NCBI RefSeq assembly: GCF_036373705.1 | Contig: NC_089863.1 | Location: 4,237,444-4,301,443 of the forward strand | DNA length: 64,000 bases | Reading direction: 5' to 3' | DNA from: Amia ocellicauda | Lineage: Eukaryota; Chordata; Actinopteri; Amiiformes; Amiidae | Shown: positions 35,975-48,256 of the stretch, piece after piece | Layout: the number at the start of each line of letters is the position of its first letter | How positions within the stretch are numbered: the stretch's first letter is position 1 | The notes under the pieces: model-generated | The model's database searches: none | The model's input: the letters and a program-made list of their open reading frames with translations, nothing else | What the model was told of the DNA's origin: nothing | Translations under genes and position numbers: made by a program

Positions 35975-36429
35975 TGGCCCCCCGACTTCTGCTACAGAGA
36001 TGAATCCACACTACCCCTTAGCACCCTTCCCTCTTAAATCTTAATTGGGCTTCAATCGGAGCCTGACAATATCAAGAAAATGCCTAATTTAATAATCTAC
36101 TAATAAAAAATATAATAAACCCATTCTCAAAATATGTACGGGATTCTCTTTGGTGATTTCATGTATGGATATGTGTATGTTGTCATATTTTTGTCATGTC
36201 AGGTTATTTTCATTATCAGTGAAAAGGCTACAGCGAGCGGCGCAGCCCTCATCAGAGGTGAATTATTATGAATGGGTTAACCAGAGAGACAGATCCGTCA
36301 ATAGTTATATTTAAATGACAGGTATCGACTAAATGCGCTTGACAGATAGACCAAGACCCGGACACACGGATGGAAACCAAGCCCCTCGGACTCCTGCAAG
36401 ACCTTCTTTGCACCGAGAGTGGCGGGAGT

Positions 36430-36510
36430 GGGGGTGGAGCAGCTCCGTGCTCGTGCTCGTTTGGTGTCCATTAATATCTAAGTGATCCAAGGATCCTATC
36501 CAGTCTGGGT
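36430..36510 (-). mobile_element. Short CR1 3'-end fragment
   Basis: The text TTTGGTGTCCATTAATA through GATCCTATCCAGTCTG matches the 3' terminal part of the longer CR1 copy near 36870-36920. Solo remnant. Confidence 0.65.
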
Positions 36511-36804
36511 TCGCTTGCTTTGACACAGTGTTTCGCTGTGCTGCTGCTCACACTTGCCTTGTGTACAAACTCGGGTATATGTGGTGCATTCAAAGGTTTT
36601 TACAGCAGTTCTTTATTTCTGACACTTATATCTCACACAAAGTTCAAATAAGCTGCAAAATGACTCCCTCACATACAGCAGCATTGTACGCATGTTAACT
36701 ATTTGCATTTTATTCAATTTACAAAGAAAAAAAATACATACCTTGGTGTAACACTGTTGATGAAAATAGCCCAATATTCAATTGTGCTAAGATTACAGAG
36801 GCCG

Positions 36805-39800
36805 TTAAGAAGTAAGAACATCAGAACATCAGAAAGTTTACAAAGTAGAGGAGGCCATTCGCTCCATTGTGCTTGTTTGGTGTCCATTAATAACTAAGTG
36901 ATCCAAGGATCCTATCCAGTCTGTTTTTGAATGTTCCCAAATTGTTACTTCAACCACATCGCTGGGGAGTTTGTTCAGATTGTGACACCTCTCTGTGTGA
37001 AGAAGTGTCTCCTGTTTTCTGTCTTGAATGCCTTGAAGCCCAATTTCCATTTGTGTCCCCGGGTGCGTGTGTCCCTGCTGATCTGGAAAAGCTCCTCTGG
37101 TTTGATTTGGTCGATGCCCTTCATGATTTTGAAGACTTGGATCAAGTCCCCACGTAATCTCCTCTGTTCCAGGGTTCCTCAGTCTCTCAGTAGGACATTC
37201 CCTTCAGACCTGGAATAAGTCTGGTTGCTCTCCTCTGAACTGCCTCTAGAGCAGCGATATCTTTCTTGAAGTGTGGAGCCCAGAACTGTCCACAGTATCC
37301 AGATGAGCTCTAACTAGTGCATTGTACAGTCTGAACATGACTGCCCTTGTTCTCAATTCTACACTTTTGACAATATACCCTAGCATTGTGTTTGCCTTTT
37401 TTATTGCTTCCAAACATTGTTTGGATGGAGAAAGTGAGGAGTCCACATAGACTCCTAGGTCTTTCTCATGCGTTACTTCATCTAGTTCTATTCCTCCCAT
37501 AGTGTAATTATAGTGGACATTTTTGTTACCTGCATGTCATACCTTGCAATTGTCCACATTGAATTTCATCTGCCAGGTGTCGGCCCACAACTGAATATTA
37601 TCTAAATCCCTCTGAATAGCCTGTGCTGCCGAGGTTGTATCTGCTGAGCCACCTATTTCAGTATCATCTGCAATTTTGACAAGTTTACTAACTATCCCAG
37701 AGTCCAGATCATTAATATAGATTAGAAAAAGCACAGGCCCTAGTACTGATCCCTGTGGAACTCCACTAACAACCTCACTCCAGTTAGAAGCGACTCCTCT
37801 AATCGACACCCTCTGTTTCCTATACTTCAACCAGTTCATAATCCATCTACTTACATTACCCTGAATGCCTACAGCTTCCAATTTGAGGATCAGTCTTTGG
37901 TGTGGAACCTTATCAAAAGCTTTCTGAAAATCTAAGTATATCATATCATATGCTTTCACATGAACTACAGCTGCAGTTGCATGTTCAAAAAATTCCAATA
38001 AATTAGTAAGACATGATCTGCCTCTTCTAAACCCATGTTGACTATCTCCAAGAATATGGTTTTCATTAAGATGCTCCTCTATTTTCTGTCTAATCATTTG
38101 TTCCAACATTTTACAGGTGATGCAGGTGAGACTGATTGGTCTGTAATTTCCTGGCTCAGTTTTGTCCCCTTTCTTGTGGATTGGTTTGACATTTGCTGTC
38201 TTCCAGTCAGTTGGCACATCCCCTGTTATAAGTGTCTTTTGGAATATTTGAGTTAGCGGCCTACATTTCTTTTTCCAAATTTCTTTAAGTACTGTTGGAA
38301 ATATCCCATCTGGCCCAGGTGATTTGTTTGTTTTTAATTCTGCTAGTCCATTTAGTACCTCCTCCTCATTTATCTTGATCTCTTTTAGGATTTGACTGAA
38401 CTGATTGTTAACCTGTGGCATGTTATCCTTTTTTTCTTTTGTAAAAACATCTGTGAAACACTCATTTAGAACATTTGCCACATCTTGTTCATTTTCAAAG
38501 ATACTTCAATTTTTGCCCTTTATCTGTTTCACTTCATCTTTTATTGACCTCTTGCTGTTGTACTACTGAAAAAAGCTCTTTGCATTAGTTTTAGCTCCAA
38601 GAGCTATGTTTCTTTCTATTTCCCTCTTTGCTTTCCTGATCCCTTTCTTAAGATCTCCTTGCAGTTCAACATATTCTTTGTATATTGTTTCTCCATCCCT
38701 TACAAGATTTTCTTTCTCTTGATATTTTTTTGCGTACTTCTATTAAACCATTTTGGCCAATATTTGTTGGTTCTCAATTTGCTAAGTTTTGGTACAAATT
38801 TCTCCTGAGCCTCAAGTAGTATATTCTTAAAATATAACCATCCATTTTCAACTGACTCTGTATCCAGTGTGCTCCAGTCTACCTCTTCTAAGTGCTGCCT
38901 CATACCTTCAATGTTTGCTTTTCTGAAATTGTAGACCATTGTTTTAGACTTGGTCCTTGTTTCTTGAAAGAATACCTCAAAGCTAACCATATTGTGATCA
39001 CAGTTTGCCATTGGTTCTCTAACTAGTGTCCCTCTGACTCTATCTTGGTCATTTGAAAAGATCAAGTCAATACATGCGCTCTCTCTGGTTGGTTCCCTGA
39101 CAAATTGAGTTAGAAAGCAGTCATTTACCATCTCAACCATCTCTATTTCTGCCTCTGTAGTCCCAACTATGTTTGGGAAATTGAAGTCCCCCATTATAAA
39201 ACCCACATCCTTGCTACATGCAGTCCTGATTACACTGTACAATGCAACATCTTGCTGACTATCTGAATTGGGTGGTCTGTAACACACTCCTACCACTAAT
39301 CCTCCAGATCTCTTGTTCAATAGATTCACACAAACATTCTGTTTCGTTACCCCACCACCTCTTCGATTTTGCCTGTCTGTCCTAAACTGTGTGTATGTTT
39401 TCAACTTGTATTCATCCACATCATTTTCTGTAAGCCATGTTTCTGTCACTCCTACAACATCATAGTCACATTCCAGCACTGTGGCTTCTAGGTCTAACAT
39501 CTTGTTCCTTATACTCCTGGCATTGAGGTACAAACATTTCAGGACTTTCCTACTAGCAGTTTCCCTTTGTTTCTCCCATTGTCAGAGCTCCCTGCATCCC
39601 CGGGTCCCTAGTTTAATAGATTCTCAATTACTCTGCACATACGCTCTCCCAATGCATTAGCCCCCCTTCTGTTTAGATGTACACCATCAGGTTTGTACAG
39701 GTCCCATCTATCCCAGAAGAAAGACCAATGCTCCATAAATCTAAAACCCTCTTCCCTACACCAAGCTTTCAACCACGTGTTGAACTTTCTAATCTCTGCC

Positions 39801-40600
39801 TGTCTCCCTGGGCTGGCACGTGGTACTGGAAGTATTTCAGAGAAAACTACTGTGGAGTTTCTGCTCTTTAGTTTCTTTCCTAACTCCTTAAATGTGTCTT
39901 GCAGAACCTCTGCCCTTCCTTTTCCTATGTCATTGGTTCCAATGTGGACCATGACCAGTGGATTCCCCCCAGCTTTGGCCAGTAGCCCGTCTACTAGTTT
40001 AGGGAGATCTGCAACCTGAGCACCAGGCAGGCAAGATACCATGCGGGTCTCCTTGTCACTAGAACACACTGTGTGATCTACACCTCTAAGAATTGAGTCT
40101 CCTACTGTAACTACCTCCCTGTTCTGAGGGGGAGTGGGGACCATGGTGCTCTGGTGCTCAACTGCCACCCTCCCATCACCCTCTGAGCCGTCACTGTCCA
40201 ACTTGGTGTCCAGCAGTTGGAACCTGTTGGGCAATTCTAGCTCTTGGGGTGTCTCTAAGGGTTGTGGACGCCCTTTTCTGCGGTTATGACCTACTGTAAC
40301 CCAGCAGTTCTCTACGCTGTCCTGCTCTAAAGTCTCAACTCTCCTAGGTTTTGGCGTGCACACCATCTCTCTCATGGGCTGATTGACTAATTATTCTATA
40401 TCACTAATACAGCAGAGATCAACAAGCTGGGCCTCAAGATCACGGCCCCTGATCTTTAGGGTTTCAACATGCTCACAACGTTCACAAATGAAATCTTCTT
40501 GGATGAGTTCATCCAGGGAGGCAATCATTCTGCAAACTTGACATTGTAGTGGCCAGTGGCAAGTTTGAAAGATTTTTTTTGGGCTCTTGGTTTCTGTCTC
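36805..40600 (-). mobile_element. Nearly full-length, inactivated CR1-type LINE with esterase ORF1
   Basis: Reading the - strand: (1) about 40570-40394, a C-x2-C...C-x2-C zinc-finger-like piece (CQVCRMIASL, CERCEHVETL), ended by an in-frame TAA at 40393-40391; (2) 40375-39608, an SGNH-hydrolase ORF1 with block I VVTVGDSILRG, block III HIGTNDIGKG and block V PDGVHLNRRG; (3) 39533-38700, an apurinic-type endonuclease (NARSIRNKMLD, VTETWL, GDFNFPNI, CDHNMVSF); (4) 38481-37537, a reverse transcriptase (KSPGPDGIFPTVLKEIW, YRPISLTCITCKMLE, FQKAFDKVPHQRL, SGVPQGSVLGPVLFLIYIND, IADDTEIGG); (5) 37500-37246, the RT C-terminal part in another frame. The catalytic block reads IADD, where F/YADD is usual. 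The 3' end has GAACATCAGAACATC-type repeats (about 36817-36833). Several breaks make it inactive. Confidence 0.92.
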
Positions 40601-41044
40601 CTGGTCAATTGCTTGACTTTTTTGTTACCGTGAAACAGCGCAGCTTTCCCAACAGCAGCTTTAAGCACATTTTTGACTACTTGCCCCAAATTCATACCTA
40701 ACTGGCTCCACCTGGCTACTAAGGATCAATTCAGCACAATGCAGTTTGGTGCTTCTCCAGACAGTGTGACTCATTCTCACAGTGTTTTGGAGTTTCTTCA
40801 TCATCCACTCAAACCTCATATTGAAAGATATATAGGTATCACATTGTGGGAGACCATCTCAGGAAGCAGTTTTGGTAAAGGTGGTTTATTGTGAATAGGC
40901 TTCATTAAGCACTACTGTAACTTTCTGCCAAATCTGTCCACAGTGTTACAGAAATTGTTTGCTGAGTGGGAGCAAATGGAAGTGGTCTGAGAAGTGTAAC
41001 CATGCTTTCAAGGTGTCTAAAACAGTGATTAGTATTATATTACT

Positions 41045-41206
41045 GGTCCTGGAGTACCCCCTGCCCTGCTGGTTATTGTTCCAACTGAGGTCTTAATTGT
41101 TTAATTGAATCCTTAATTGACCTAGCAAAGCAATATACCATTCAATTAAGTAATTAAGAACTAGGTTGGAACAAAAACCAGCAGGGCAGGAGGTGCTCCA
41201 GGACCG
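41045..41206. mobile_element. Foldback MITE, GGAACAAAAACCAGCAGG family
   Basis: The left arm CTGGTCCTGGAGTACCCCCT...CCTGCTGGTTATTGTTCCAAC (41045-41090) is inverted by the right arm GTTGGAACAAAAACCAGCAGG...AGGTGCTCCAGGACCGG (41160-41206). AATTAATT-rich inner arms flank the centre near 41130. No coding capacity. Single-arm relatives occur at 41414-41452 and 63225-63292. Confidence 0.8.
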
Positions 41207-41474
41207 GTTTGAAAACCCCTGTATTAGGGCATTTTACATGTTTAAACTTCAAAGAGCTGCCTGGCTCCCTTGCGGGGCAGATACAGTATGATCGCTGATA
41301 AAGAACTTAGGCACAGTGGGGAGGAGGAGTGTGATCCAGAAGCAGAGGAGTCAGGTCCAGAGCTTGTCCAGCAGACACACCCTCTACCCCCCACCCCAAT
41401 TGGAGTTGATGCTGGAACAAAAACCAGCAGGGTAGGGGGTCCAGGACCAGGAGGTAGCAGTGGAGTGCCTCCAC

Positions 41475-41640
41475 ACCCCACTCAGTGGTCAGGCACTCCT
41501 TCTCGATGGTGCTGTACTTATGCTCCCGAGGGGATAGCTTCCTGCTGAGGAAGACTATCAGGTGTTTCTCATCCCCAATCCGCTGGGACAGCACTGCACC
41601 CAAACCAATATCCGAGGCATCTGTCTGAAAAAATAAAAGG
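41475..41640 (-). mobile_element. Gypsy/Ty3 retrotransposon fragment (RNase H region)
   Basis: The - strand frame gives TDASDIGLGAVLSQR, LIVFLSRKLSPREHKYST and IEKECLTTEWGVEALHCYL, the RNase H start of a Ty3/Gypsy Pol. Only about 55 codons remain, with no LTR seen. Confidence 0.85.
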
Positions 41641-42684
41641 AAGAGAAAAGTCAGGGCATTAACAACCGTACCTATGGCATTTAAATTCTGTTTTAGTTGT
41701 TCCAATGTACACTTTACAACATTCATTTTGATCGTTAACACTAATGTCACAAAGGTAACCACCAGGGGGAGCTGCGGCCCCTTAACCTCCGACAACTCTC
41801 CACTCAGCTCCACCCCTAAGCACAGAATAGATCTCAGGGTTGGCACACCCGACACAACAGCCAGGTTACACACCGTTCTTTTATTACCAGGAGAGCACCC
41901 CCCAAGTCAATAAATTAATTTAAAATAGCCTTTACTCATACAGGGCAAATTATGCAATTAATGATCAGTTCTAAATTATGGATCCAAGAAACAAAAAACG
42001 AAATTAACCCCAAATCACTCTCCCACACAACCCGAATATTGTCCAGGTTCCTCTTAATGCTTCTGCCACCCTCTGGCTGGCCCACCCTTTGCTGCTTTCA
42101 ACCCAGATTCACACCAGGAACCCTCTAGACCAGTTCTGCAACGTAAAGAGAAATAACCCAGCACAAGCCCCCACTCAGGCAATAGTTCTCTTCCTGCCCA
42201 TCAAGAATTTCCATTTGCTCTGGCTCAACAGGTCTTTCAACCCCTAACGCCACTCATCACCATAGACAGAACTACCTCCCACTTTCTCCCACCTTCTAAA
42301 GTCAGGTAAGTAACACAAAATACAACTTCCTTTGTCAAAGTGAAGTGTCCATTTCTCCACCAGGGTCTTCTTAGAGTCCATGGCCCTATAAGCTTCAGAG
42401 ACACAGAAACAGGGAGGTCTCAGGAGCCAATGCCCCAAACCTCAGCCCTCTGTATGTGGGTGTGGATACAGTCTTGTCAAGGTCCAATCTCTTTTAACCC
42501 GGCACCAATACAGTTCCATGTGGAGCAGCCAGCGTCTCTGTAGGGCAGGGGTCTCAAACTCAATCCATGGAGGGCTGTGTATATGCTAGTTCCAACTGAG
42601 TCCTCAATTATTTAATTGATCTAATTGTTTAATTAGCAACATACATTTAAACACCTATCCGATTCAATCTGACCTGGCCACTGA
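41641..42684. other. Unassigned interspersed DNA
   Basis: No gene recognised. A partial foldback arm (CAGGGGTCTCAAACTCAA, TTCCAACTGAGTCCTCAATT) is at about 42546-42640. Confidence 0.5.
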
Positions 42685-42885
42685 GCAAGGGTGGAGGTTC
42701 CTGGCCAAAGGGGTGGATACATAACCATGTGTGGTGCTATCAATCAGCAGGGGGTTGTCCATTGCCATTTCACACTTGGCCCTTACAACACAGAACTCCT
42801 TCTGGTATTCCTTGATGCAGTGTATGACCTTTTTTGCCACCCCCAGAGAGACAACATGTTTTCCTACATGAATCTTCCATTTTGA
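42685..42885 (+). mobile_element. IS630/Tc1-superfamily DDE transposase fragment
   Basis: The frame gives VEVPGQRGGYITMCGAI, GVVHCHFTLGPYNTELLLVF and LDAVYDLFCHPQRDN, resembling the DDE_3-type transposase core (ITMCAAIS...GPYNT...FLD). About 60 codons, with no start and no ends visible. Confidence 0.65.
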
Positions 42886-45134
42886 TGAGAGTGTTTTATT
42901 TTTCTAAACACAGTGTTTTCTTAATGCTCAGTGTGAGAAACAGATAAGATGTATGTGTATGTGATTCTGACCTGATTATTTGCTTTTGAGGGCTGTGTAT
43001 ATAGTTATTAAGCCAAAATTTCATTTTTCCCTGTGTGTGTAAGGTTTTGTAGATATATTTTTATAATGTTTTATAATGGGCATAATGTTAACAGTTTAGG
43101 GGTATTGGGGTATTATTCAGAGAATAGTGTGTATGCAATTGGGAGAAACTGTAACACGGCCACAATCAATGAAGCAACCCACTCACAGTTGCGCTCAATT
43201 GCAGAAATAAAACCTGTGCATATGCAACCCAGCTCCAGAAATACACACAAAACACTAATATATGTGCTAATATTAGACTACATACCTACCTATCTAACAT
43301 AATAATATATTTTCTGACCAAATTGCATGGCATAATCTTGCATTTGAATATGATTGTTACAAAAATATATAAGGAAATAATTGCTCTGCTCTTTCTGTGC
43401 ATTTAGTTAATTAATTTCCATTGATAGTGTATCTGAGAATATAATATTTTGCAGTGTGGAAGCTTTATCTTCAGCTTGCTATATGTTGTACGACAGACTG
43501 TACAATGTCTAAATATTTTTCTTACTCCAAATTTGTGTCCTTGCTCCCTTGCTGCTGAAGTGCCCACGAATAATAATTTTGTGGGGAATTGATTGAGGTC
43601 ACTCACTCAGACAGAGGGTAGCATGGTAATTTGAGAAAGACAGCCCCAATTACAATTATGATTTATCTTACCCCTTGGTCCCCTTACATCTCCAATTGAA
43701 TTAACTTACAGCAAAGTCACGTGTCAGTCCTCATTGCCCATGACAGATGATAATATTGTCACAGAATGGAAACTAGAAGCCCCAACCCAGATTGAACAAG
43801 AGTTTTCATAAGGAAGTGACACACAGAATAGACCCACAAGCTCCGAGTTGGCATTCTCACAATTCATACAATTGTCCCTGTTGAAGCTCAACCAGACCAA
43901 CAACACTTATCCCAGTGCTGGGTTTGCCTCCCCTCCCTGAAAATCTCAGTTTGAGGAGTGAAGAAAAAAGAAGGTAAGAATCACAAAGAGCTTGCTGTGT
44001 TTAATATGAGAAGTATTTAGAGTCTGTTGTTCAGTGAGACCTTTTCTTAAGAGATCTTCATGGTTTCTCTCTATGTATTTCTGCCTTATGGTCTATATTA
44101 TACTGTAGACTCTATGACATAAAGCATCAGCTTTTAAACAAAGTGTACGGTACCTGAGGATATTTATTTGAATGATTAAATGATAACATTAAAAAAATAA
44201 ACACATTCATCTAGAGGTTTTGAAGTGGAAGTGATACTTTTGGAAACTTACTGTGGTTTGAATTCTCTCACTTGTCTTCAAGCTTGGCACCCAGCCCTGA
44301 AAGCGAGCTATAGCAGTATTTTTTTTAGGCAGCACAAAAACACCATCAAGCCTGTTGACAGCACGGAAAGCACAGTGCTGGCAGCAATATGTAAGTATCA
44401 GGGTCCGATTTTTATGTAACATCATACTGCTCATCCACGAGAATAGGAGCAATGATTTGATTTATTTTTTATAGACAATTATTTAATTCCTCTATTTCTG
44501 CAGGGGTTCAACCTACCTCCTCCATAGCTTAATAAACTTAAATTAGAGCAATTGTTAACTAAACAACTGATTACTAATTAAAAAGAAACTACACTTGCTA
44601 CTAATAAATGGTTGGATGTATTCTGCATGTACTCTTACAGTCAGACCACTTGTGTTTCTGCAGCACTATGAAATATACAGCAAAGTCATTGGATTTTTCT
44701 TTCATGTTTTTAATTAAATCTATGTACACACAGGCAAAATTATATAAATTACCAAAGACCACACCACACTTGAAGTTGACTGCTGGGGATTTATAGTGCT
44801 GGAGGAAGTGGCTAACTTGGAGAGATAGAGATATACATCTTGTAACAGTTGTGTTCGTGGGGTGAGTAATCGGAGAGATTGTTGTGTTACTGAACGAGTG
44901 ACTCATTGAAGCTGGGTGAGGTGACTGATATGGAAAGGGCAATGGCGACCTCTGGTGGGGGCATGTATACGTGCATTCAACTGTGGTTAAAGTGACTCCG
45001 GTTAGGTTGCATATATATTTATTATATACTGCACCTTCCGACCTGAATAAATAATTATATATTGTATTATTACAATAATGTTTAAAACATTAACTGTTGT
45101 ACTGTCCATGCTTTCTGGCTGCACCTCAAACTCT

Positions 45135-45173
<39 letters not shown>
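42886..45173. other. AT-rich spacer without recognised genes
   Basis: No exon recognised on either strand. Ends in a (TA)n run (about 45139-45172). Confidence 0.55.
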
Positions 45174-45177
<4 letters not shown>

Positions 45178-45470
45178 CACCTAAAGGATTATTAGGAACA
45201 CCTGTTCAATTTCTCATTAATGCAATTATCTAACCAACCAATCACATGGCAGTTGCTTCAATGCATTTAGGGGTGTGGTCCTGGTCTAGACAATCTCCTG
45301 AACTCCAAACTGAATGTCTGAATGGGAAAGAAAGGTGATTTAAGCAATTTTGAGCGTGGCATGGTTGTTGGTGCCAGACGGGCCGGTCTGAGTATTTCAC
45401 AACCTGCTCAGTTACTGGGATTTTCACGCACAACCATTTCTAGGGTTGAATCTCTGGATTCATGGATTAA
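45174..45470 (+). mobile_element. Truncated Tc1-type transposon
   Basis: Begins with AACTCACCTAAAGGATTATT, typical of one fish Tc1 terminal repeat, next to a TA-rich site. The frame from 45322 encodes the N-terminal paired-type helix-turn-helix: DLSNFERGMVVGARRAGLS and LLGFSRTTISRVES. The match stops near 45460, so the catalytic domain is lost. Confidence 0.85.
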
Positions 45471-46126
45471 GTCCTCTGAAAACAAGACTGGGTTGGTGTG
45501 GGGTGAGAAAGGCTAGTCAGACATGCAAGAAGCCAAGGGCAGGTTAACTGGCCAAAGTAAACAGAGACAGGAATCAAGGTTGTGAATACAGGCATGGGGT
45601 TGTGGGATTGGGAAAACAAAGTAAACTGGGCTATGGAAGCAAAAGGTCAGTTACACAGCAAGATCTATTGGGGAAAAATCCTTAGAAATGCTAACTCTCA
45701 AGAGAAGGCAAGACTTCACAGGGAAACTGGGACAAAGGAGGGTATAAATACCTTAGTTAATGAGCCAAGAAAGCAGAAGACAGGTGTGCAGGAAAATGGG
45801 ATAATAAGGATCAGAAAAACCAATAATAGAGGTATTTGTGAACAAAGGGCAAGTTTAAAATGAATAAATGGGAGAAAGAGAGACATCTGGCATGAACTTG
45901 GGGATGTTCAGAGCACTACGGCAAGTCCAGCTGGACAAAAAGGGTCAGCACGGGTCTGTGTCGCTCTGCTGTCCCTCGTACAGTCATCACCCATCTCTGA
46001 CTGACTGTCCCTCATCAACAGTCATTGCTTCCCACTGGACACTGGGACTTGCCCGTGGGTGGCGTAGCATGAGTCTTCAGTCTTTATTCTGGGGGTGGGA
46101 GTGGAGGAGGTCTCTGGTGGGTCCTC
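45471..46126. other. Unassigned spacer downstream of the MS4A-like gene
   Basis: Open frames here lack recognisable domains. It may include the 3' UTR of the - strand MS4A-like gene. Confidence 0.4.
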
Positions 46127-47192
46127 TCACTGCTGCAACTGGGCCAGGCCAGGAACGTTCACCGTGATCACCAGCTGTGTAGTGAGAGAACAACAGTGAG
46201 TTAACCCACACGATGGTAATGAGGGATCAACTAAGAGCTTAATTGGAATAAAAGCCAGTAGGACAGTGACCTCGGGATTAGAATCCTTCCTTGAACATTA
46301 AAAATAATGAATTCCACTGCGAGTAGCACTACTAATATTAATAGTAATACTACTACTACCACCAATCAATGTGACAGTCCAGCTGTGTGGCAGTGTGTCA
46401 GGGTGTCAGTGTGCCAGTGTACCGTCCTGCTGGCGGGGCTGCAGCAGCGCACGGCCTTCCTACAGTAGACGGCAAGCGTGTTGCACAGGACTGCGATGAC
46501 CAGCTGCACCAGGAACTGCTCATCGCTGGCGTGATAACGTAACTCCTGCAGACACACACACACAGCTGAGCAGGGAGCAGGGAGAGAACTGCTAGGCAGT
46601 GCCAGTGCTGTAAAGTACCCTCACCTACCTCTGTCTCGACCACACTGCACCAACCTACCTTCAGTCACTCGTCTCTCCATACATCCCCACCAGACCACTG
46701 CGCTCCTCCAGTGCCAGAAGGCTAACTCTGCCTCCTCTCCGCTCTCCTTCCTCCAGAGCCGCTCCTTCTCATCCCTGGCCCCTAAGTGGTGGAACGACCT
46801 GCCCATCGAAGTCAAAACAGCAGAGTCCCTGACCTCATTTCGGCGCTTACTCAAGACGCATCTCTTCCGACAGCACTTGTAATATTAGTCCTCTATCCCT
46901 TCTAGATAGCACTTCAGCTTATTATGCTCCTCAGGTTCTTGATTGTTCTCCTCCTTGCTCCCTTTCCCGTAGCCCTTGTCTGTAACCCTACATCTTGACA
47001 GCACTGAGTTTCACCGTCCAGGATGTAGGAAGTCTTTTACTGTACTTGCATAAATTGTAATTGGAATTTGTAAAATGTATTTTGAATTGCTATGTTTTAG
47101 CTAAGTTGAATTTGTTATGATTGATACCTTGTACTTCTCTGTATTTTTGCACTTATGTTGTAAGTCGCCCTGGATAAGGGCGTCTGCCAAGA

Positions 47193-47255
<63 letters not shown>

Positions 47256-48156
47256 GTACCTTCGGATAAATATTTTCAGAGACTCTGCAGCAGTCCAATC
47301 CAGTTCAGTCAGACAGACAGAGAGAGCGGCAGTGAGTGAGAGAGAGAGAAAGAGATAGACAGACAGACAGAGAGAGTGCACTCACTATGAGCTGCTGGCA
47401 CACCCTCTCTTGAACCATTGTTGTGTTCTCTCATTGCCAGCAGATGTTGACAATGGGTCCGTGGCTGAAGATGAAAAAATAGGCAACGAGGACAATGGCA
47501 GAACACACACACCCTATGATCTCCATGGCCATGCAGGCCTTAATCTGCAAGCAAGGCAGAGTGCATATCATTATAATACTATCTACTAGCAGCTCTTAAT
47601 ACCATGATTTGCATTAATAATTTGTTTCATTATCCATCTTGCAAAGAACAGGAGAATTCCAGCATCTGATATAATTTAAACATTAACACAGTCATCTTCA
47701 TAATATTTAATATTGCTTTGTTTTTGTTTAATAAGCTTCTGACAAGGCCTTTTATAATTATTGTAATTTTTATTATTGAACTGATCTCCCCACTCATGAC
47801 TCACTCTGGGTATGTGCAGGTTACATGCTGATATCACAACGCCACCTGCTGTAAAAGTCTGAAAAGACAGGACAGGGTTAGAGAGATGGGGAGAGGAGAG
47901 AGACAGAGCCGCCACAGACAAACACGGAGGGACAAAGACATGTACAGAGAGACAGAAACATGGAAGGACAGACAGACGCACAGACAGAGATACGGGGAGT
48001 CAGAGACGCACAGAGAGAGAGACACAGAGGGACAGAGAGACTCACAGACAGACAGAGAGACAGACGCACAGTCGACTTACCATAAGATTGCTGACTAGTT
48101 TGAGGATGATTTTAAGCATCTCCTCCATTTCAGAGACCATGCTCATGACCGCGATG
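46127..48156 (-). pseudogene. MS4A/CD20-like tetraspan gene with in-frame TGA
   Basis: Candidate exons: 48156-48081, 47858-47805, 47544-47386, 46545-46423 and 46174-46127. The donors are GTAAGT, GTGAGT, GTGAGT and GTACAC, and exons 2-5 are each a multiple of three. The 54-bp exon (TFTAGGVVISACNLHIPR) followed by IKACMAMEIIGCVC and AIVLVAYFFIFSHG resembles transmembrane segments 2-3 of MS4A proteins, where a small exon also precedes the T-K-x-L-V-type motif. The fourth segment would be DEQFLVQLVIAVLCNTL, then CRKAVRCC, and the tail ends VNVPGLAQLQQ. A TGA (47433-47431) interrupts exon 3 after NICWQ, although the exon continues open to its donor. The first exon and the first membrane segment were not found. 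It may be a pseudogene, a null allele or a truncated product. Assignment is by pattern only and could instead be another tetraspan family such as TMEM176. Confidence 0.5.
46626..47254 (+). mobile_element. L2-type LINE 3' fragment with AAT tail
   Basis: Carries the common fish L2-like end GTAAGTCGCCCTGGATAAGG followed by GCGTCTGCCAAGAAAT and (AAT)n at 47193-47253. Upstream are remnants of the ORF2 C-terminus (CCCTAAGTGGTGGAACGACC). Lies in the intron between MS4A-like exons 47544-47386 and 46545-46423, antisense to that gene. Confidence 0.8.
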
Positions 48157-48193
48157 CTGAGCACGTACACGCCATACAAACATACATACACAC

Positions 48194-48256
<63 letters not shown>

